A stretch of DNA of 64,000 nucleotides from Acidobacteriota bacterium. Its GTDB lineage: Bacteria > Acidobacteriota > Terriglobia > Terriglobales > Acidobacteriaceae. The first letter of the stretch is position 1, and every line of letters starts with the position of its first letter. Below, piece after piece: positions 46,273 to 56,698 of this stretch. The DNA is taken from NCBI GenBank assembly GCA_021803035.1, contig JAJZME010000075.1:1-64000 (forward strand), given 5' to 3'. Made by a program: the position numbers and the translations under genes. Below the pieces are notes generated by a model, which did not search any database, had not been told where the DNA came from, and saw only the letters and a list, made by a program, of their open reading frames with translations.

Positions 46273-48096
46273 GTGAGTCCCAATCTTACCGGCGCCGATG
46301 GTCTGATGCTGCTGCTCTACTTCTTTTTTGTGGGGGCGGTTGGCTATTCGGTCAAGGCATTCATCAAGACGAGCGACGACTTTCTGCTGGCTGGCCGCGC
46401 CATACCGGCGTGGGTTGGTGGGCTGGCGCTCGCCGGCGTGGGCCTGGGCGGGGAACAGATCATCGCCATGGGCGCGCTGGGAGCGCACTACGGCTTCGAG
46501 GGCGCGCAGTTTTTCGGGATTGGCGCGATTCCCGCCATGCTGTTTGCGGGGCTGTTCATGATGCCGCTCTATTACGGCTCAAAGGCGCGCTCGGCGCCGG
46601 AGTATCTGCGCCTGCGCTTCGACGCCAAGACGCGCGGGGTGTACGCGTGCGCCTTTGCGGCCATGGCGGTGTTCGGGTCGGGCATCGCGCTCTATGTTGT
46701 GGCCCGGATCGTGGAAGAGCTGCACATCTTTGACGAGATTTTTTACGTGCGCGGCTGGTCAACGCACGCGATTCTTCCCATAGCCCTGGTTTTGCCCGCG
46801 CTGCTGGTGCTGATGATTGTGCTGTTCGGCGGGCTGACGGGCGCCATGTACGGGCAGGTTTTGCAGTTCTTCCTGATTGTGGCGGGCATTTTGCCGGCGG
46901 TGGTGGTTGGGCTGCGCAACGCGGGCGGCTGGAACGGGCTCAAAAAGGCGCTGCCTGGGTATATGCACGAGTGGCAGGGTGTGGCTCACGGCGGGGCGCA
47001 CTCGATGGGTCTGGGCGCCGTGGGCCTGTGCCTGGGGCTTGGCGTGGCGCTGGGCGGCGCGGCCTGGTGCGTGGATTTCCGCGTGCTGCAGGCGGCTTTT
47101 GCCGCGAAGAGCCGCGAGGCGGCGCGGCGCGTTCCGCTGCTGGCCGCCATTCCCATGCTTTTTCTTCCGCTGCTTCTGGTGCTGCCGGGGCTGCTTGCCG
47201 TCAGCCTGCCGACGCCGCACACCACCAACATGGTGACGATCCAGCACGGCGAAATCATTCACAACATCCACTTTGCCAGTCCGGCAGCCGCGGCGGGGAA
47301 GGGCATTGTGCCGGCCAAGGCCAACCCGGTCACCGGCAAGCCGCTGCGCGATGCGAGCGGGCAGGCGATTCTGAACTACGATATGGCGACGCCGAAGCTG
47401 CTGGCGCATTTTTTGCCGGCGGGGGTGCTGGGGCTGGCGCTGGCGGCGCTGCTGGCGGGACTGATGAGCGGCGTGGCCGCCGGGGTGACGGCGTTCAACA
47501 GCGTGTTTACGCGCGACATATATCAGGCGTGGATACGCAAGGACGCCGAGGACGGGCATTATCTGGCGGTGGCGCGATGGGCCACGGTGGGCGCGGTGCT
47601 GGCGGCGATCGGCGTGGGCTTTGCGGCCATGTATTTCGGCGATGCGCTGGGCGCGCTGGCGCTGGCCTTCTCGTTTGTGAACGCGCCGCTGTTTGCTACG
47701 TTCCTGCTGGGCATGTTCTGGAAGCGCACGACGGGCCACGGCGCTTTTGCGGGATTGCTGGCGGGGCTGGCCGCGGCGGTTGCGCATTTTGGGCTGACGC
47801 TGCCGGTGGGTGCGCAACCCGGGCTGCACGGCGGATGGTTCGCGGTTCTGCACCGCTATCCGAGCGACCTGGCGCAGAGCGCGTGGACAGCGATCCTGGC
47901 ATTTGCCGTGAACCTGATTGTGACCGCGGTGGTGAGCCTGTTCACCAAGGCGCGCGCGGACGAGGAGCTGGTGGGGCTGGTGTATGCGCTGATGCCGGCG
48001 CGCAAGCGCGCGCAGAAGTCATGGTTGAAGCGGCCGGAGACGCTGGCGGCGGCGATCCTGATCGCCGCGGTTGCGCTCAACATATTTTTGGCTTGA
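46273..48096 (+). CDS. Sodium:solute symporter family (SSS) transporter
   Basis: TSDDFLLAGRAIPAWVGGLALAGVGLGGEQIIAMGALGAHYGFEG...; multiple TM segments. Confidence 0.9.
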   Translation: MSPNLTGADGLMLLLYFFFVGAVGYSVKAFIKTSDDFLLAGRAIPAWVGGLALAGVGLGGEQIIAMGALGAHYGFEGAQFFGIGAIPAMLFAGLFMMPLYYGSKARSAPEYLRLRFDAKTRGVYACAFAAMAVFGSGIALYVVARIVEELHIFDEIFYVRGWSTHAILPIALVLPALLVLMIVLFGGLTGAMYGQVLQFFLIVAGILPAVVVGLRNAGGWNGLKKALPGYMHEWQGVAHGGAHSMGLGAVGLCLGLGVALGGAAWCVDFRVLQAAFAAKSREAARRVPLLAAIPMLFLPLLLVLPGLLAVSLPTPHTTNMVTIQHGEIIHNIHFASPAAAAGKGIVPAKANPVTGKPLRDASGQAILNYDMATPKLLAHFLPAGVLGLALAALLAGLMSGVAAGVTAFNSVFTRDIYQAWIRKDAEDGHYLAVARWATVGAVLAAIGVGFAAMYFGDALGALALAFSFVNAPLFATFLLGMFWKRTTGHGAFAGLLAGLAAAVAHFGLTLPVGAQPGLHGGWFAVLHRYPSDLAQSAWTAILAFAVNLIVTAVVSLFTKARADEELVGLVYALMPARKRAQKSWLKRPETLAAAILIAAVALNIFLA

Positions 48097-48106
48097 GGAG
48101 ACTACG

Positions 48107-48337
48107 ATGAATGTCGATCTGCGCATTCCGCTGGGCATGATGTTTACGCTGATGGGCGCCGTGCTGATGGCCTTCGGCATGTCGACAAGAGACAATCCGG
48201 CGGTCTACATCAAGAGCCTGTACATTAATCTCAATCTCTGGTGCGGGCTGGGGATGCTGGTTTTCGGGCTGGTGATGGTGACCTTTGGGCGGCGCGGGCA
48301 GATGCGGATCGAGAAGAGCCGGGGAGCGGGGAAGTAG
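48107..48337 (+). CDS. Small two-TM membrane protein paired with the SSS transporter
   Basis: MNVDLRIPLGMMFTLMGAVLMAFGM...INLNLWCGLGMLVFGLVMVTFGRRGQ; follows the symporter by 10 nt. Confidence 0.7.
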   Translation: MNVDLRIPLGMMFTLMGAVLMAFGMSTRDNPAVYIKSLYINLNLWCGLGMLVFGLVMVTFGRRGQMRIEKSRGAGK

Positions 48338-48424
48338 GAGCGCAGGGTCCGGGAATGCAGGGATTAGTGGCCGTTTTCGACGGGGAACTTTTCTTAGGGC
48401 GCGCCGCTACACTTGAAGGTAGCG

Positions 48425-50902
48425 ATGAAGCGCAAAACCATTGAACATTACGAGATTCAGCGCCGGCTGGGCTCGGGCGGCAGCGGGGTGGTTTACCTGG
48501 CGGACGACACGCGGCTGCAGCGGCCAGTGGTGCTGAAGATTCTCCGCGCCGGGTCGCTTTCAGTGGAGCAGATGCGGCGGACGGTTTTGCGCGAGGCGCG
48601 GCTGGCTTCGGCCATCGAGCATCCCAATGTCTGCGCCATTTACGAGGTGGGCGAGAGCGGCGACGAGGGCTACATCGCCATGCAATACGTGCCGGGGCAC
48701 TCGCTGGATCAACTGATCGAGCGGGGGGCGGCGAGCCTGCAACTGGTGCTTTCCGTTGGCATCCAGGTGGCCGACGGTTTGCAGGCGGCGCACGCGCTGG
48801 GCATCTTTCACCGCGATCTGAAGCCGCAGAACGTGATGCTGAGCGAAGGCGGCCTGGTGAAGATTCTCGATTTCGGGCTGGCGAGCCGGCTGCGACCGGA
48901 AGATGCCACATTCGATCCTGCCCAGCCGGCGGCGGGCAAGGATGCTTTGCCGGCGTCGGCGACTGCCGTGCGCGGCGGGACGATCCGCTACATGGCGCCG
49001 GAGCTGTTTGTTACCGGGCAGTCAAGCGTGCAGTCGGACGTGTGGGCGCTGGGCGTGATGCTCTATGAACTGGCGGCGGGGCAGCATCCGTTCGCGAGTC
49101 CCGATGCCGAGGAATACCATGCCATCCGCGCCATCCAGTTTCTGGACCCGCCGGATCTGAACGAGTATGTGCCGGGGGTATCGCCGGAGCTGAAGTCGGT
49201 GATCGCCACGTGCCTGGAGAAGAATCCCAGCGCGCGCTACGGCTCGGCGGCTGAGGTGCGCGAGGCGCTGAAGACCATCATGAAGGCCATGCAGCTTGAG
49301 ACGGGCATTTTATCCGGCGAAGCGGCTCTGAGCCCGGCGGCGACGCCCGCCGAAGAAGAAAAGCGCGCAACCGGCATTTTGTCGATGCTGGCGGAGCGTT
49401 TTCGCGAGTCCGGGGGCGAGCGGAAGCCGCAAAACACGCTGGTGGTGCTGCCCTTCGTCAATCTGGGCGCAACCGAAGCGGCTCCGCGCTACGGGCTGGC
49501 GCTGGCTGACGCCATCGGGGCGCGGCTGGCGCGTATTCCGGCGCTGGTGGTGCGGCCTTCGAGCACGCTGATGCGGCTGCCCGTGGCGCAAATGGACCCG
49601 CTGGCGGTGGGGAAAAAGCTGATGGTGTCGTATGTTCTGGCGGGCAGCTTTCTGCGTTCCGATACGGGCTTCGACCTGAACTGGCAACTGCTGGACGTGG
49701 GGCTTGAAAAGGTGCGCACGGGCGGCTCGATCCGCGTGGCCTCGCTGGACCTGATTGCTGTGCAGACGCAGATATCGAACGAAGTTTTCGCCACGCTGCA
49801 CGGGCTGGCGGGCAAGGACCGCATTGAGGCCGGCGCGGCTGAGATGCCGCGCGGCGGGCTGCGCGACGGATCGTTGCCGGGGCCGGTGAGCGAAAGCTAT
49901 CTGCAAGCCCGCGCGCTGCTCAGCTCGTTTATTACGCGCACCGGGGCGCGCGCCGACCTGGACCGCGCTTATGTGCTGCTGGTGGACGTTACGGGTGCCA
50001 ATCCCAGGTTTGCCGCCGGCTGGGCAGGGCTGGGCATCGCCGAGCTGCAATATGCGCGCCATGGTTTCGGCGGCCAGATGAACCTGATGCGCGCGCGGCG
50101 TGCCTTTGACGAGGCGCTCAGGCTCGATCCGGCACTAACCGAGGCCAATCTGTACCGCGTTTACATGCTGCTGTCGCGCGGCGAAAAGGAGTCGGCGCGG
50201 CATGGCATCGCCGAGCTGCTGACGAGCGCCGCGAACGACTGGAATGTGCACCTGGTGGCGGGCCTGACGCTGCGCGGCGACGGCATGTACGATGAGGCGC
50301 TGACGGAGTTCGGCCGCGCGCTGCGACTGAATCCGGCCAACGCCGCCATTTTGTATAACCACCGCGCCCGCGTCTATCACTATCGCAACCAGATGGAGCT
50401 GGCCGGCAACGAGCTCGAAAAGGGGCTGGCGCTGGAGCCGCGGCATCCGCTGCTGCGCACTTCGGCCGGCTACCAGAAGATGCGCATGGGCGATCTGCGG
50501 GCGGCGATCGAGATTCTGGAAGGGGTGATTCGCGATGACGCTTCCATGCGCATTGCCGTGCCCACACTGGCGATTTGCTATGTGCAGGCGGGCGAGCGCA
50601 AGCGCGCCGCGGCGCTGCTCAAGGACGATACGCTGGCCGGAGCCGAGGCGGACAACGAGATGGCCTACCGGCTGGCGACGTACTTTGCCGTCGAAGGCGA
50701 TTCCAGCGAGGCGCTGCACTGGCTGCGCCGCGCCATCTATCTGGGCAATGAGAATTATCCCTGGTTCCAGATCAATCCGGCGTGGACCAAGCTGCACACC
50801 AACGCCGATTTCGAGCGCATTCTCGACGATCTGAAGAAGAGCTTCCACAAAAACCAGAAGACGTGGATCCGGCTGCTGGAGCAGGTGCCGCAGGAGTTGT
50901 AG
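48425..50902 (+). CDS. Serine/threonine protein kinase with C-terminal TPR region
   Basis: YEIQRRLGSGGSGVVYLADD, VVLKIL, FHRDLKPQNVML, DFGLASRL, MAPELF; C-terminal TPR-like helices. Confidence 0.93.
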   Translation: MKRKTIEHYEIQRRLGSGGSGVVYLADDTRLQRPVVLKILRAGSLSVEQMRRTVLREARLASAIEHPNVCAIYEVGESGDEGYIAMQYVPGHSLDQLIERGAASLQLVLSVGIQVADGLQAAHALGIFHRDLKPQNVMLSEGGLVKILDFGLASRLRPEDATFDPAQPAAGKDALPASATAVRGGTIRYMAPELFVTGQSSVQSDVWALGVMLYELAAGQHPFASPDAEEYHAIRAIQFLDPPDLNEYVPGVSPELKSVIATCLEKNPSARYGSAAEVREALKTIMKAMQLETGILSGEAALSPAATPAEEEKRATGILSMLAERFRESGGERKPQNTLVVLPFVNLGATEAAPRYGLALADAIGARLARIPALVVRPSSTLMRLPVAQMDPLAVGKKLMVSYVLAGSFLRSDTGFDLNWQLLDVGLEKVRTGGSIRVASLDLIAVQTQISNEVFATLHGLAGKDRIEAGAAEMPRGGLRDGSLPGPVSESYLQARALLSSFITRTGARADLDRAYVLLVDVTGANPRFAAGWAGLGIAELQYARHGFGGQMNLMRARRAFDEALRLDPALTEANLYRVYMLLSRGEKESARHGIAELLTSAANDWNVHLVAGLTLRGDGMYDEALTEFGRALRLNPANAAILYNHRARVYHYRNQMELAGNELEKGLALEPRHPLLRTSAGYQKMRMGDLRAAIEILEGVIRDDASMRIAVPTLAICYVQAGERKRAAALLKDDTLAGAEADNEMAYRLATYFAVEGDSSEALHWLRRAIYLGNENYPWFQINPAWTKLHTNADFERILDDLKKSFHKNQKTWIRLLEQVPQEL

Positions 50903-51006
50903 CGGAGCCCAGGCCAGAAAATCCAGATCTCCACCCCAGCGAGCACAAATCGCTCACCGGGGCCCCGGAAGCTGCGCCCAGCGCCTGGATGGAGTTGGCG
51001 CAAAGG

Positions 51007-52149
51007 TTAGTCGAAGGTCAGGACCACGATCTCCGGATGCGAGCCGACGCGCATGGGCGGACCCCAGGTTCCGGCGCCGGTGGAGGTGTAGACCTGTAGT
51101 GAGCCGAAGGTGTGCAGGCCCTGGGTGAACTTCCCGAAGACGCGCCGCGTGAGCCATGTGAAGGGAAAGACCTGCCCGCCGTGCGTGTGGCCGGAGAGCT
51201 GCAGGCTGAAGCCCGCCTGGGCCACCATGGGCAGGCGCGAGGGCGCATGGTTCAGAAGGATGCTGGGGCGGCTGCGGTCGCGGTTCATGCCCTCGATGGC
51301 CGCCTTCATGCGGAGGGGATAGTTGGCTTCGTCGTAGGTTACGCCGGCAATCTGCAAGCCGTCCATATCCACGCATTCGCCGCCGAGGTCGCGCAGGCCG
51401 ATGCGCTTCACCGCTTCCAGAAAATGCGCGGCGCCGGTGAACTCTTCGTGATTGCCGGTGGAATAGAACATGCCGAAGGGCGGCGCCAGCTCTTTGAGGG
51501 GCGCGGCGATGCGGTCGCAGTCGGCCTTGGTGCCGTCGAAAAGGTCGCCGGGCACAAAGACGATGTCGGGCTTTTCGCGGGCGACCATCGCGGCAATGCG
51601 CCGGCAGAATCCGAGGCCGTTGACATTGCCCAGGTGCAGATCGCTGAGCAGGACGGCTTTCCGCCCGCGCCACTGTTGCGGCAGGCCGGGAAGCTTGACC
51701 GTGACGCGCCGGATGCGAATCCACAGGGCGTTGATGAGGCCGTAAACAGCCGCCAGAATGGCGAGCGCGAAGAGCGGCCCGACGATCCAGGGGCGGAGCG
51801 GGGCGGGATCGGCGCTGATGCCCGCGAGCTGAATGGCGAACCAGATGAGCCAGACAAGGCAGGATGCCCAGACGAAGAAGTTCAGGAAGCCGAGCCACAA
51901 GCAGGCGAACTTGTAAAAGAGGCTGACGAGCGGATTGACGAAGCGAAAGCTGAGGAGCGCGGCCACGACGAAGCTGAAAGCCAGCGCGATGACCACCTCC
52001 CGCAGCAGAGGAGTGTTGGCCGGGGCGAGGTTGCCGTGGAAGTCGACCCAGGTGCGATAAACGAACCAGTGGACGCCAAAAAGGAAGGCTTCCACCACTA
52101 TGACACCCACAATTGGCCAGACTTTCAACCCTATCTCCTTCATTTCCAT
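51007..52149 (-). CDS. Membrane-anchored metallophosphoesterase
   Basis: LLSDLHLGNVNGLGF, VPGDLFDGTKAD, YSTGNHEEFTG, LNHAPSRL, SGHTHGGQVFP. Confidence 0.93.
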   Translation of the reverse strand: MEMKEIGLKVWPIVGVIVVEAFLFGVHWFVYRTWVDFHGNLAPANTPLLREVVIALAFSFVVAALLSFRFVNPLVSLFYKFACLWLGFLNFFVWASCLVWLIWFAIQLAGISADPAPLRPWIVGPLFALAILAAVYGLINALWIRIRRVTVKLPGLPQQWRGRKAVLLSDLHLGNVNGLGFCRRIAAMVAREKPDIVFVPGDLFDGTKADCDRIAAPLKELAPPFGMFYSTGNHEEFTGAAHFLEAVKRIGLRDLGGECVDMDGLQIAGVTYDEANYPLRMKAAIEGMNRDRSRPSILLNHAPSRLPMVAQAGFSLQLSGHTHGGQVFPFTWLTRRVFGKFTQGLHTFGSLQVYTSTGAGTWGPPMRVGSHPEIVVLTFD

Positions 52150-52214
52150 GATTGCATGAAACGGGCCACGGCATGCCGGCGGCGGTTCCGGCGAGGGCGT
52201 GAAACAATTGTTGC

Positions 52215-53486
52215 ATGGCCGGCGATCACGATAACGCGCTGGGACTGTACATTGCGGTTCCTTTTTGCCGCTCGAAGTGTACCTATTGCAACTTCGCATC
52301 GGGCGTGTATCCGGCGGGCGAGCATGGGCGCTATGTGGAACGCCTGATGGAAGATATGGCCGCGGCGGGCGCCTGGGCCGGGCGCTTGGGAGTGGATCTG
52401 CCGCGCCGCGTGGACAGCGTGTATCTGGGCGGCGGAACGCCCAGTCTGCTGGAGCCGGAGCTGCTGAAGCGGCTCTTTGGCGCGATCCGCGCCGAGTTCG
52501 ATGTGGATGCGGAGATCACGGTGGAATGCGCGCCGGGACAGTTGCCGGAGGCGATGCTGGAGGCGCTTGTTGGCGCAGGCGTGAACCGGGTGAGCCTGGG
52601 CGCGCAGTCGTTTGTGGACAGCGAGGCGCGAGGCAGCGGCCGGCTGCACGACCGGGCGACGGTGGAGGCTGACCTGCGCCGGCTGCACGGGGCGGGCCTC
52701 GCCAATGTGAATGTGGACCTGATTGCCGGGCTGGCGGGGCAGACGCGGGCTTCATGGGAAGAGTCGCTCGAGGCGCTGATCGGGTCGGGCGTTCCCCATG
52801 CGAGCGTGTACATGCTTGAAGTGGACGAGGATTCGCGGCTGGGACGCGAGCTGCTGGCCGGGGGAGCGCGCTACCGCGCCGGGCTGGTGCCGAGCGACGA
52901 GGCGATCGCAGAGATGTATCTGCGGGCGATCGAGCGGCTGGGCGAGGCGGGAGTGGAGCAGTACGAGATCTCGAACTTCAGCCGGGCGGGATGCGAGTCG
53001 CGGCATAATCTGCGCTACTGGCGGCGGCGGCCTTATCTGGGCGTGGGGCTGGATGCGTCGTCGATGCTGAGGGAAGCGGGCGAGACAAGCGAGCCGTATG
53101 TGCTGCGCTCGGCGGCAACCGCGGACCTGAAGGCTTATCTCGATGGCTCGGAGGCGCCGGAGACGGCGTGGCTTTCTCCGGCGCGGCAGCATGAGGAGGC
53201 CTGGTTCCTGGGGCTGCGGCTGAATGCCGGGGTGAATGTCGCTGCACTGGAAGCGGAGTTCGGCCGTGAGAGGGTTGAGCCGGCGGTGCAGACCGCGGAG
53301 CGGCTGGCTGAGGACGGACTGCTTGACTGGGACGGCGGGACCGCCAGGCTCACTGCGCGCGGGCGGCTCCTGTCGAACGAGGTTTTCCAGGAATTCCTTG
53401 AGGCGGCAGGCGCGCAAGAAGACCGCGGAGCCAGCCCGGAGGCTGCACCTGCCGCGGGGCGGCTCACACATTCCCAGACCATGTGA
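52215..53486 (+). CDS. hemW: Radical SAM heme chaperone HemW-like
   Basis: GLYIAVPFCRSKCTYCNFASG, YLGGGTPSLLE, VNRVSLGAQSF, HNLRYWRRRPYLGVGLDASS. Confidence 0.92.
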   Translation: MAGDHDNALGLYIAVPFCRSKCTYCNFASGVYPAGEHGRYVERLMEDMAAAGAWAGRLGVDLPRRVDSVYLGGGTPSLLEPELLKRLFGAIRAEFDVDAEITVECAPGQLPEAMLEALVGAGVNRVSLGAQSFVDSEARGSGRLHDRATVEADLRRLHGAGLANVNVDLIAGLAGQTRASWEESLEALIGSGVPHASVYMLEVDEDSRLGRELLAGGARYRAGLVPSDEAIAEMYLRAIERLGEAGVEQYEISNFSRAGCESRHNLRYWRRRPYLGVGLDASSMLREAGETSEPYVLRSAATADLKAYLDGSEAPETAWLSPARQHEEAWFLGLRLNAGVNVAALEAEFGRERVEPAVQTAERLAEDGLLDWDGGTARLTARGRLLSNEVFQEFLEAAGAQEDRGASPEAAPAAGRLTHSQTM

Positions 53487-53510
53487 AATAACCCGCAACC
53501 CCGCGGCCGA

Positions 53511-54497
53511 CTACCACGCAAGCAGCCTGTCCCCGGAGTTGGAAGAGAGAAACATGACCGGTTGAGGCTGCGGCAGGGGCTGTTCGTCGAAGCATTCGAT
53601 CGACTCCGCGCCGTAGTTCTTGGCCCGGATGAGCGCCTGCTCGGCTTCGCGCAGAACCACCATCGGAGAGCGTCCGCGGCTGTACGCGATGCCAAAGCAG
53701 GCCGAGAGGCGAATGGATTCGCCGGCCACGCGAAAGGGTTCGCGGAAGACCTCGGCGCGCAAACGCTCGGCCAGTGCGACGGCGTTGGCCGAGCCGCTGC
53801 CGGGCAGCGCCAGGAGAAACTCGTCCTTGCCGGTGCGGCCGATGAGGTCGTAGCTGCGCAGCAGGCTTGTGGAACGGGCAGTGACCTGGCAGAGCAGCTC
53901 GTCGCAGGCGTCGGCGCCCACCCGCGAGTTCCAATGGCCGAAGTCGTCAATGTCAAACAACAGCAGGGAAAGCGGAGTCTTCAGGCGCTGTACGCGGTCG
54001 GTTTCGCGGAAGAGCATGGAGAGCAGCGTTTCGCGATTGTAGACGCCGGTGAGGCGGTCGAGTTGCGCGTTGATGGTGGCGGCTTCGCGCAGCGCGTCGA
54101 TTTCGCGCCCCATGCGGTGCGTGTGGAGGGTCATGCCGATGCGTAATTGCCAGTAGGATGGCTCGACGAAGCGCGGGATCACGTCGTCGATTACGCCTTC
54201 AGACATGCGGTCGATCCATTGCTGCGTGACGGTGTCCGTAATCAGGACAATGGGAAAGCGGCCGGCGCTTATTTCGCGCATCTGGGCGAGCAATTGCTCC
54301 GTCTCCAGGCCGGGCAGGTTTATGTCGAGCAGGGCCAGAGCGGGAGCGGCAGGCGGAGTGATGGCGGCCAGCGCGGCTTCGGCGGACAGCACGACCTGCA
54401 CGCGCGGTCCCGAGGACGTAAGCACCGGTTCGATGGAACTGAGCAGATCCGGCTCTGGCGATGCGAGCAGAAGGATAAGCGGGTTGGTGGCAGGCAT
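53511..54497 (-). CDS. Receiver plus GGDEF-domain protein with atypical GKDEF signature
   Basis: Receiver-like ALLDINLPG; LDRLTGVYNRETLL, LLLFDIDDFGHWNSRVG, YDLIGRTGKDEFLLALPG, ACFGIAYS. Confidence 0.88.
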   Translation of the reverse strand: MPATNPLILLLASPEPDLLSSIEPVLTSSGPRVQVVLSAEAALAAITPPAAPALALLDINLPGLETEQLLAQMREISAGRFPIVLITDTVTQQWIDRMSEGVIDDVIPRFVEPSYWQLRIGMTLHTHRMGREIDALREAATINAQLDRLTGVYNRETLLSMLFRETDRVQRLKTPLSLLLFDIDDFGHWNSRVGADACDELLCQVTARSTSLLRSYDLIGRTGKDEFLLALPGSGSANAVALAERLRAEVFREPFRVAGESIRLSACFGIAYSRGRSPMVVLREAEQALIRAKNYGAESIECFDEQPLPQPQPVMFLSSNSGDRLLAW

Positions 54498-54626
54498 CCG
54501 AAGTTTCTCCTGCCGGATGCATCGGCCCAGGTTAGAAATTATTTAGGAATCTGCCGGGGAATCTTATGGGTTAGGAATGACCTTTGGCAGACATGAGGGT
54601 GACGAGGGTAATCGCCGCCCATCAAG

Positions 54627-55508
54627 TCAGTCGACAAAATCCACGGCGGGCGCGATGGGAATGATTCCGCGCTCGTGGCCCGTGTCCAGCAATTTCCGGA
54701 TGGCCTGGCGTCCGTCGGCGCCGTAGTCGAGGGTGCGCTCGTTGACGTACATGCTCACGAAGCGGCCGGCGAGGGTGGGATCGAGATCGCGGGCAAACTG
54801 CAGGGCGTACTCCAGGGCTTCGTCGCGGTGGTCCATCGCGTAGCGGATGCTGTCGCGCAGGGCCTTGGAAAGGATGGCGTGTTTTTGGGCTCCCATCGAG
54901 CGGCGGATGGCGTTGCCGCCCAGCGGCAGCACCAGGCCGGTGGTTTCGCGCCACCAGACGCCCAGATCGATGACCCTGTAAAGGCCGCTGGAAGAGTAGG
55001 TTAGCTGGCCTTCGTGGATGATCAGCCCGGCCTCATAGCTGCCGGCCAGGATCTCGGGAATGATGCGATCGAAGGGAACAGTGACGGTGTTGATCTCCGG
55101 GTTGAAGATCTTCAGGGCCAGATAGGCGGTGGTGAGGGTGCCGGGCACGGCCACACGGATATGCCTGAGATCGTCGAGGGTGAGCTTGCGGTTGGAAACG
55201 ATCATGGGACCGTAGCCCTCGCCCACGCTGCCGCCGCAACCCATCAGGGTGTAGTTTCCCTGGACGTAGGGATAGGCGTGGAAGCTGATCGCCGTCACGT
55301 CGTAGAAGGCTTCCTCGCGCGCGCGGCGGTTCAGGGTTTCGATGTCGCAAAGCGTGTGGGTAAATTTGTAGCCGGGAACCCGGACTTTGCTGGTGGCCAG
55401 CCCGTAGAACATGAAGGCGTCATCGGAGTCGGGACTGTGGGCGATGGTGACTTCAAGGGGCGTGGCGTTGATATTTTGGCTGACGATTTCCGGCTGTTGC
55501 GTACTCAC
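54627..55508 (-). CDS. mqnD: 1,4-dihydroxy-6-naphthoate synthase-like (futalosine menaquinone pathway)
   Basis: IAHSPDSDDAFMFYGLAT, HTLCDIETLNRRAREEAFYDVTAISFHAYPYV, GEGYGPMIVSN, IIHEGQLTY. Confidence 0.88.
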   Translation of the reverse strand: MSTQQPEIVSQNINATPLEVTIAHSPDSDDAFMFYGLATSKVRVPGYKFTHTLCDIETLNRRAREEAFYDVTAISFHAYPYVQGNYTLMGCGGSVGEGYGPMIVSNRKLTLDDLRHIRVAVPGTLTTAYLALKIFNPEINTVTVPFDRIIPEILAGSYEAGLIIHEGQLTYSSSGLYRVIDLGVWWRETTGLVLPLGGNAIRRSMGAQKHAILSKALRDSIRYAMDHRDEALEYALQFARDLDPTLAGRFVSMYVNERTLDYGADGRQAIRKLLDTGHERGIIPIAPAVDFVD

Positions 55509-55557
55509 TGGGGGTAGATCCTTTCAAGGCAAAAACGGCAAAGCTTCCCGGGTATAG

Positions 55558-56148
55558 TTAAGCGGCATGACGCCGGAGGCGAAGAAAACCAACCACCATT
55601 CCAGCCGCCACTGCGATTTTAAGCGCGTCGCCGGGCAGGAACGGAAGGACGGACATTGCGAGGACCGATGGCGCCGGGACGCGGATCCATAGCACCAGCC
55701 AGAGGGCGCCGCAGCCCAGGATAAGCAGGTCGCCTGCTGCTGCAGCCAGCAGCGCTGAGACATAGTCGCGCCGCGTGCGGCGCCAGAGGATGGAGATCAG
55801 CGCCGCGGCCAGCGGGTACGCCATCAGATAGCCACCGGTTGGTCCGAACAGTTGGGCCAGGCCGAGAGATCCGGCGGCCGGCGCAAAGACCGGCAATCCC
55901 ATTGCGCCCTCGGCCAGATAAGTGACCATCGTGGCCGCGGCCAGGCGCGGGCTGAGCAGCAAGCCGAGCAACAGCACGGCCAGAGGCTGCAGGCTGAGCG
56001 GCACGGGCGTGAAGTAGAGCGGCAAGACGACGTGGGCGCACGCGGCGGCCAGGGCGCTGCCGCACAATACGATGCCGCCGTTGCGGAGCCAGGTGGCCGG
56101 CGTGGCGGCTGGGGAAGCGGTAATCGGGATGGAAAGTTCCTTGCTCAT
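55558..56148 (-). CDS. bioY: BioY family biotin transporter
   Basis: PLYFTPVPLSLQPLAVLLLGLLLSPRLAAATMVTYLAEGAMGLPVFAPAAGSLGLAQLFGPTGGYLMAYPLAA. Confidence 0.92.
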   Translation of the reverse strand: MSKELSIPITASPAATPATWLRNGGIVLCGSALAAACAHVVLPLYFTPVPLSLQPLAVLLLGLLLSPRLAAATMVTYLAEGAMGLPVFAPAAGSLGLAQLFGPTGGYLMAYPLAAALISILWRRTRRDYVSALLAAAAGDLLILGCGALWLVLWIRVPAPSVLAMSVLPFLPGDALKIAVAAGMVVGFLRLRRHAA

Positions 56149-56213
56149 TTAAGCAGCCCTTCCTGTGGCGTAGCCGGTTTGGGTTGGTGGCGCGGAATTC
56201 ATGGTTCCAACTC

Positions 56214-56474
56214 TTAGTCCGTCTCTTCGGAGTGTTCGAGCGGCGCTGCCTGCCTGCGGTGTATGGCCCGTTCCTGCAAGATGTGACGAGCTGCTCCCGC
56301 GACCGCAATCAGCAGCACTCCGAGCGAGATAATTAGCCCGATCATTAACCATTGCATGACAGCAAGCGCGCGGCTCCTCCTGGCTGCAGTCCTGCCCCGA
56401 CCGGGCAGAACCGGGAATTTCGGGAATCCGCCGAAGGCCAGAATATCAGACGGGGATGAGAAATTTTCATTCAT
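56214..56474 (-). CDS. Small hypothetical single-TM protein
   Basis: MNENFSSPSDILAF...ALAVMQWLMIGLIISLGVLLIAVAGAARHIL; start chosen at 56474 (ORF opens at 56690). Confidence 0.5.
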   Translation of the reverse strand: MNENFSSPSDILAFGGFPKFPVLPGRGRTAARRSRALAVMQWLMIGLIISLGVLLIAVAGAARHILQERAIHRRQAAPLEHSEETD

Positions 56475-56698
56475 TGCCGCCGCTGTTTGCGCCGGGGCGT
56501 GAAGGCGCCGCACGCAGAGTCGGGAAGTGCCGGTATTGCTTGCAGATCGGAGCGGGGGAGCTTTTTGTCCGGCCGCATACAAAATGTGAGCGGGAAGCTT
56601 TACAATTATCAGACAAATCCGCATCCAGTTAGGTACTCGCATTGGAAGTTTGGAACGGGATATTCTGGAGCAGCTCTCGATTGTCCGCAAACCCCTTT

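Noticed and set aside
46759-47853. 364-aa minus-strand ORF opposite the SSS transporter
   Set aside because: Arg/Gln/His-rich antisense artefact.
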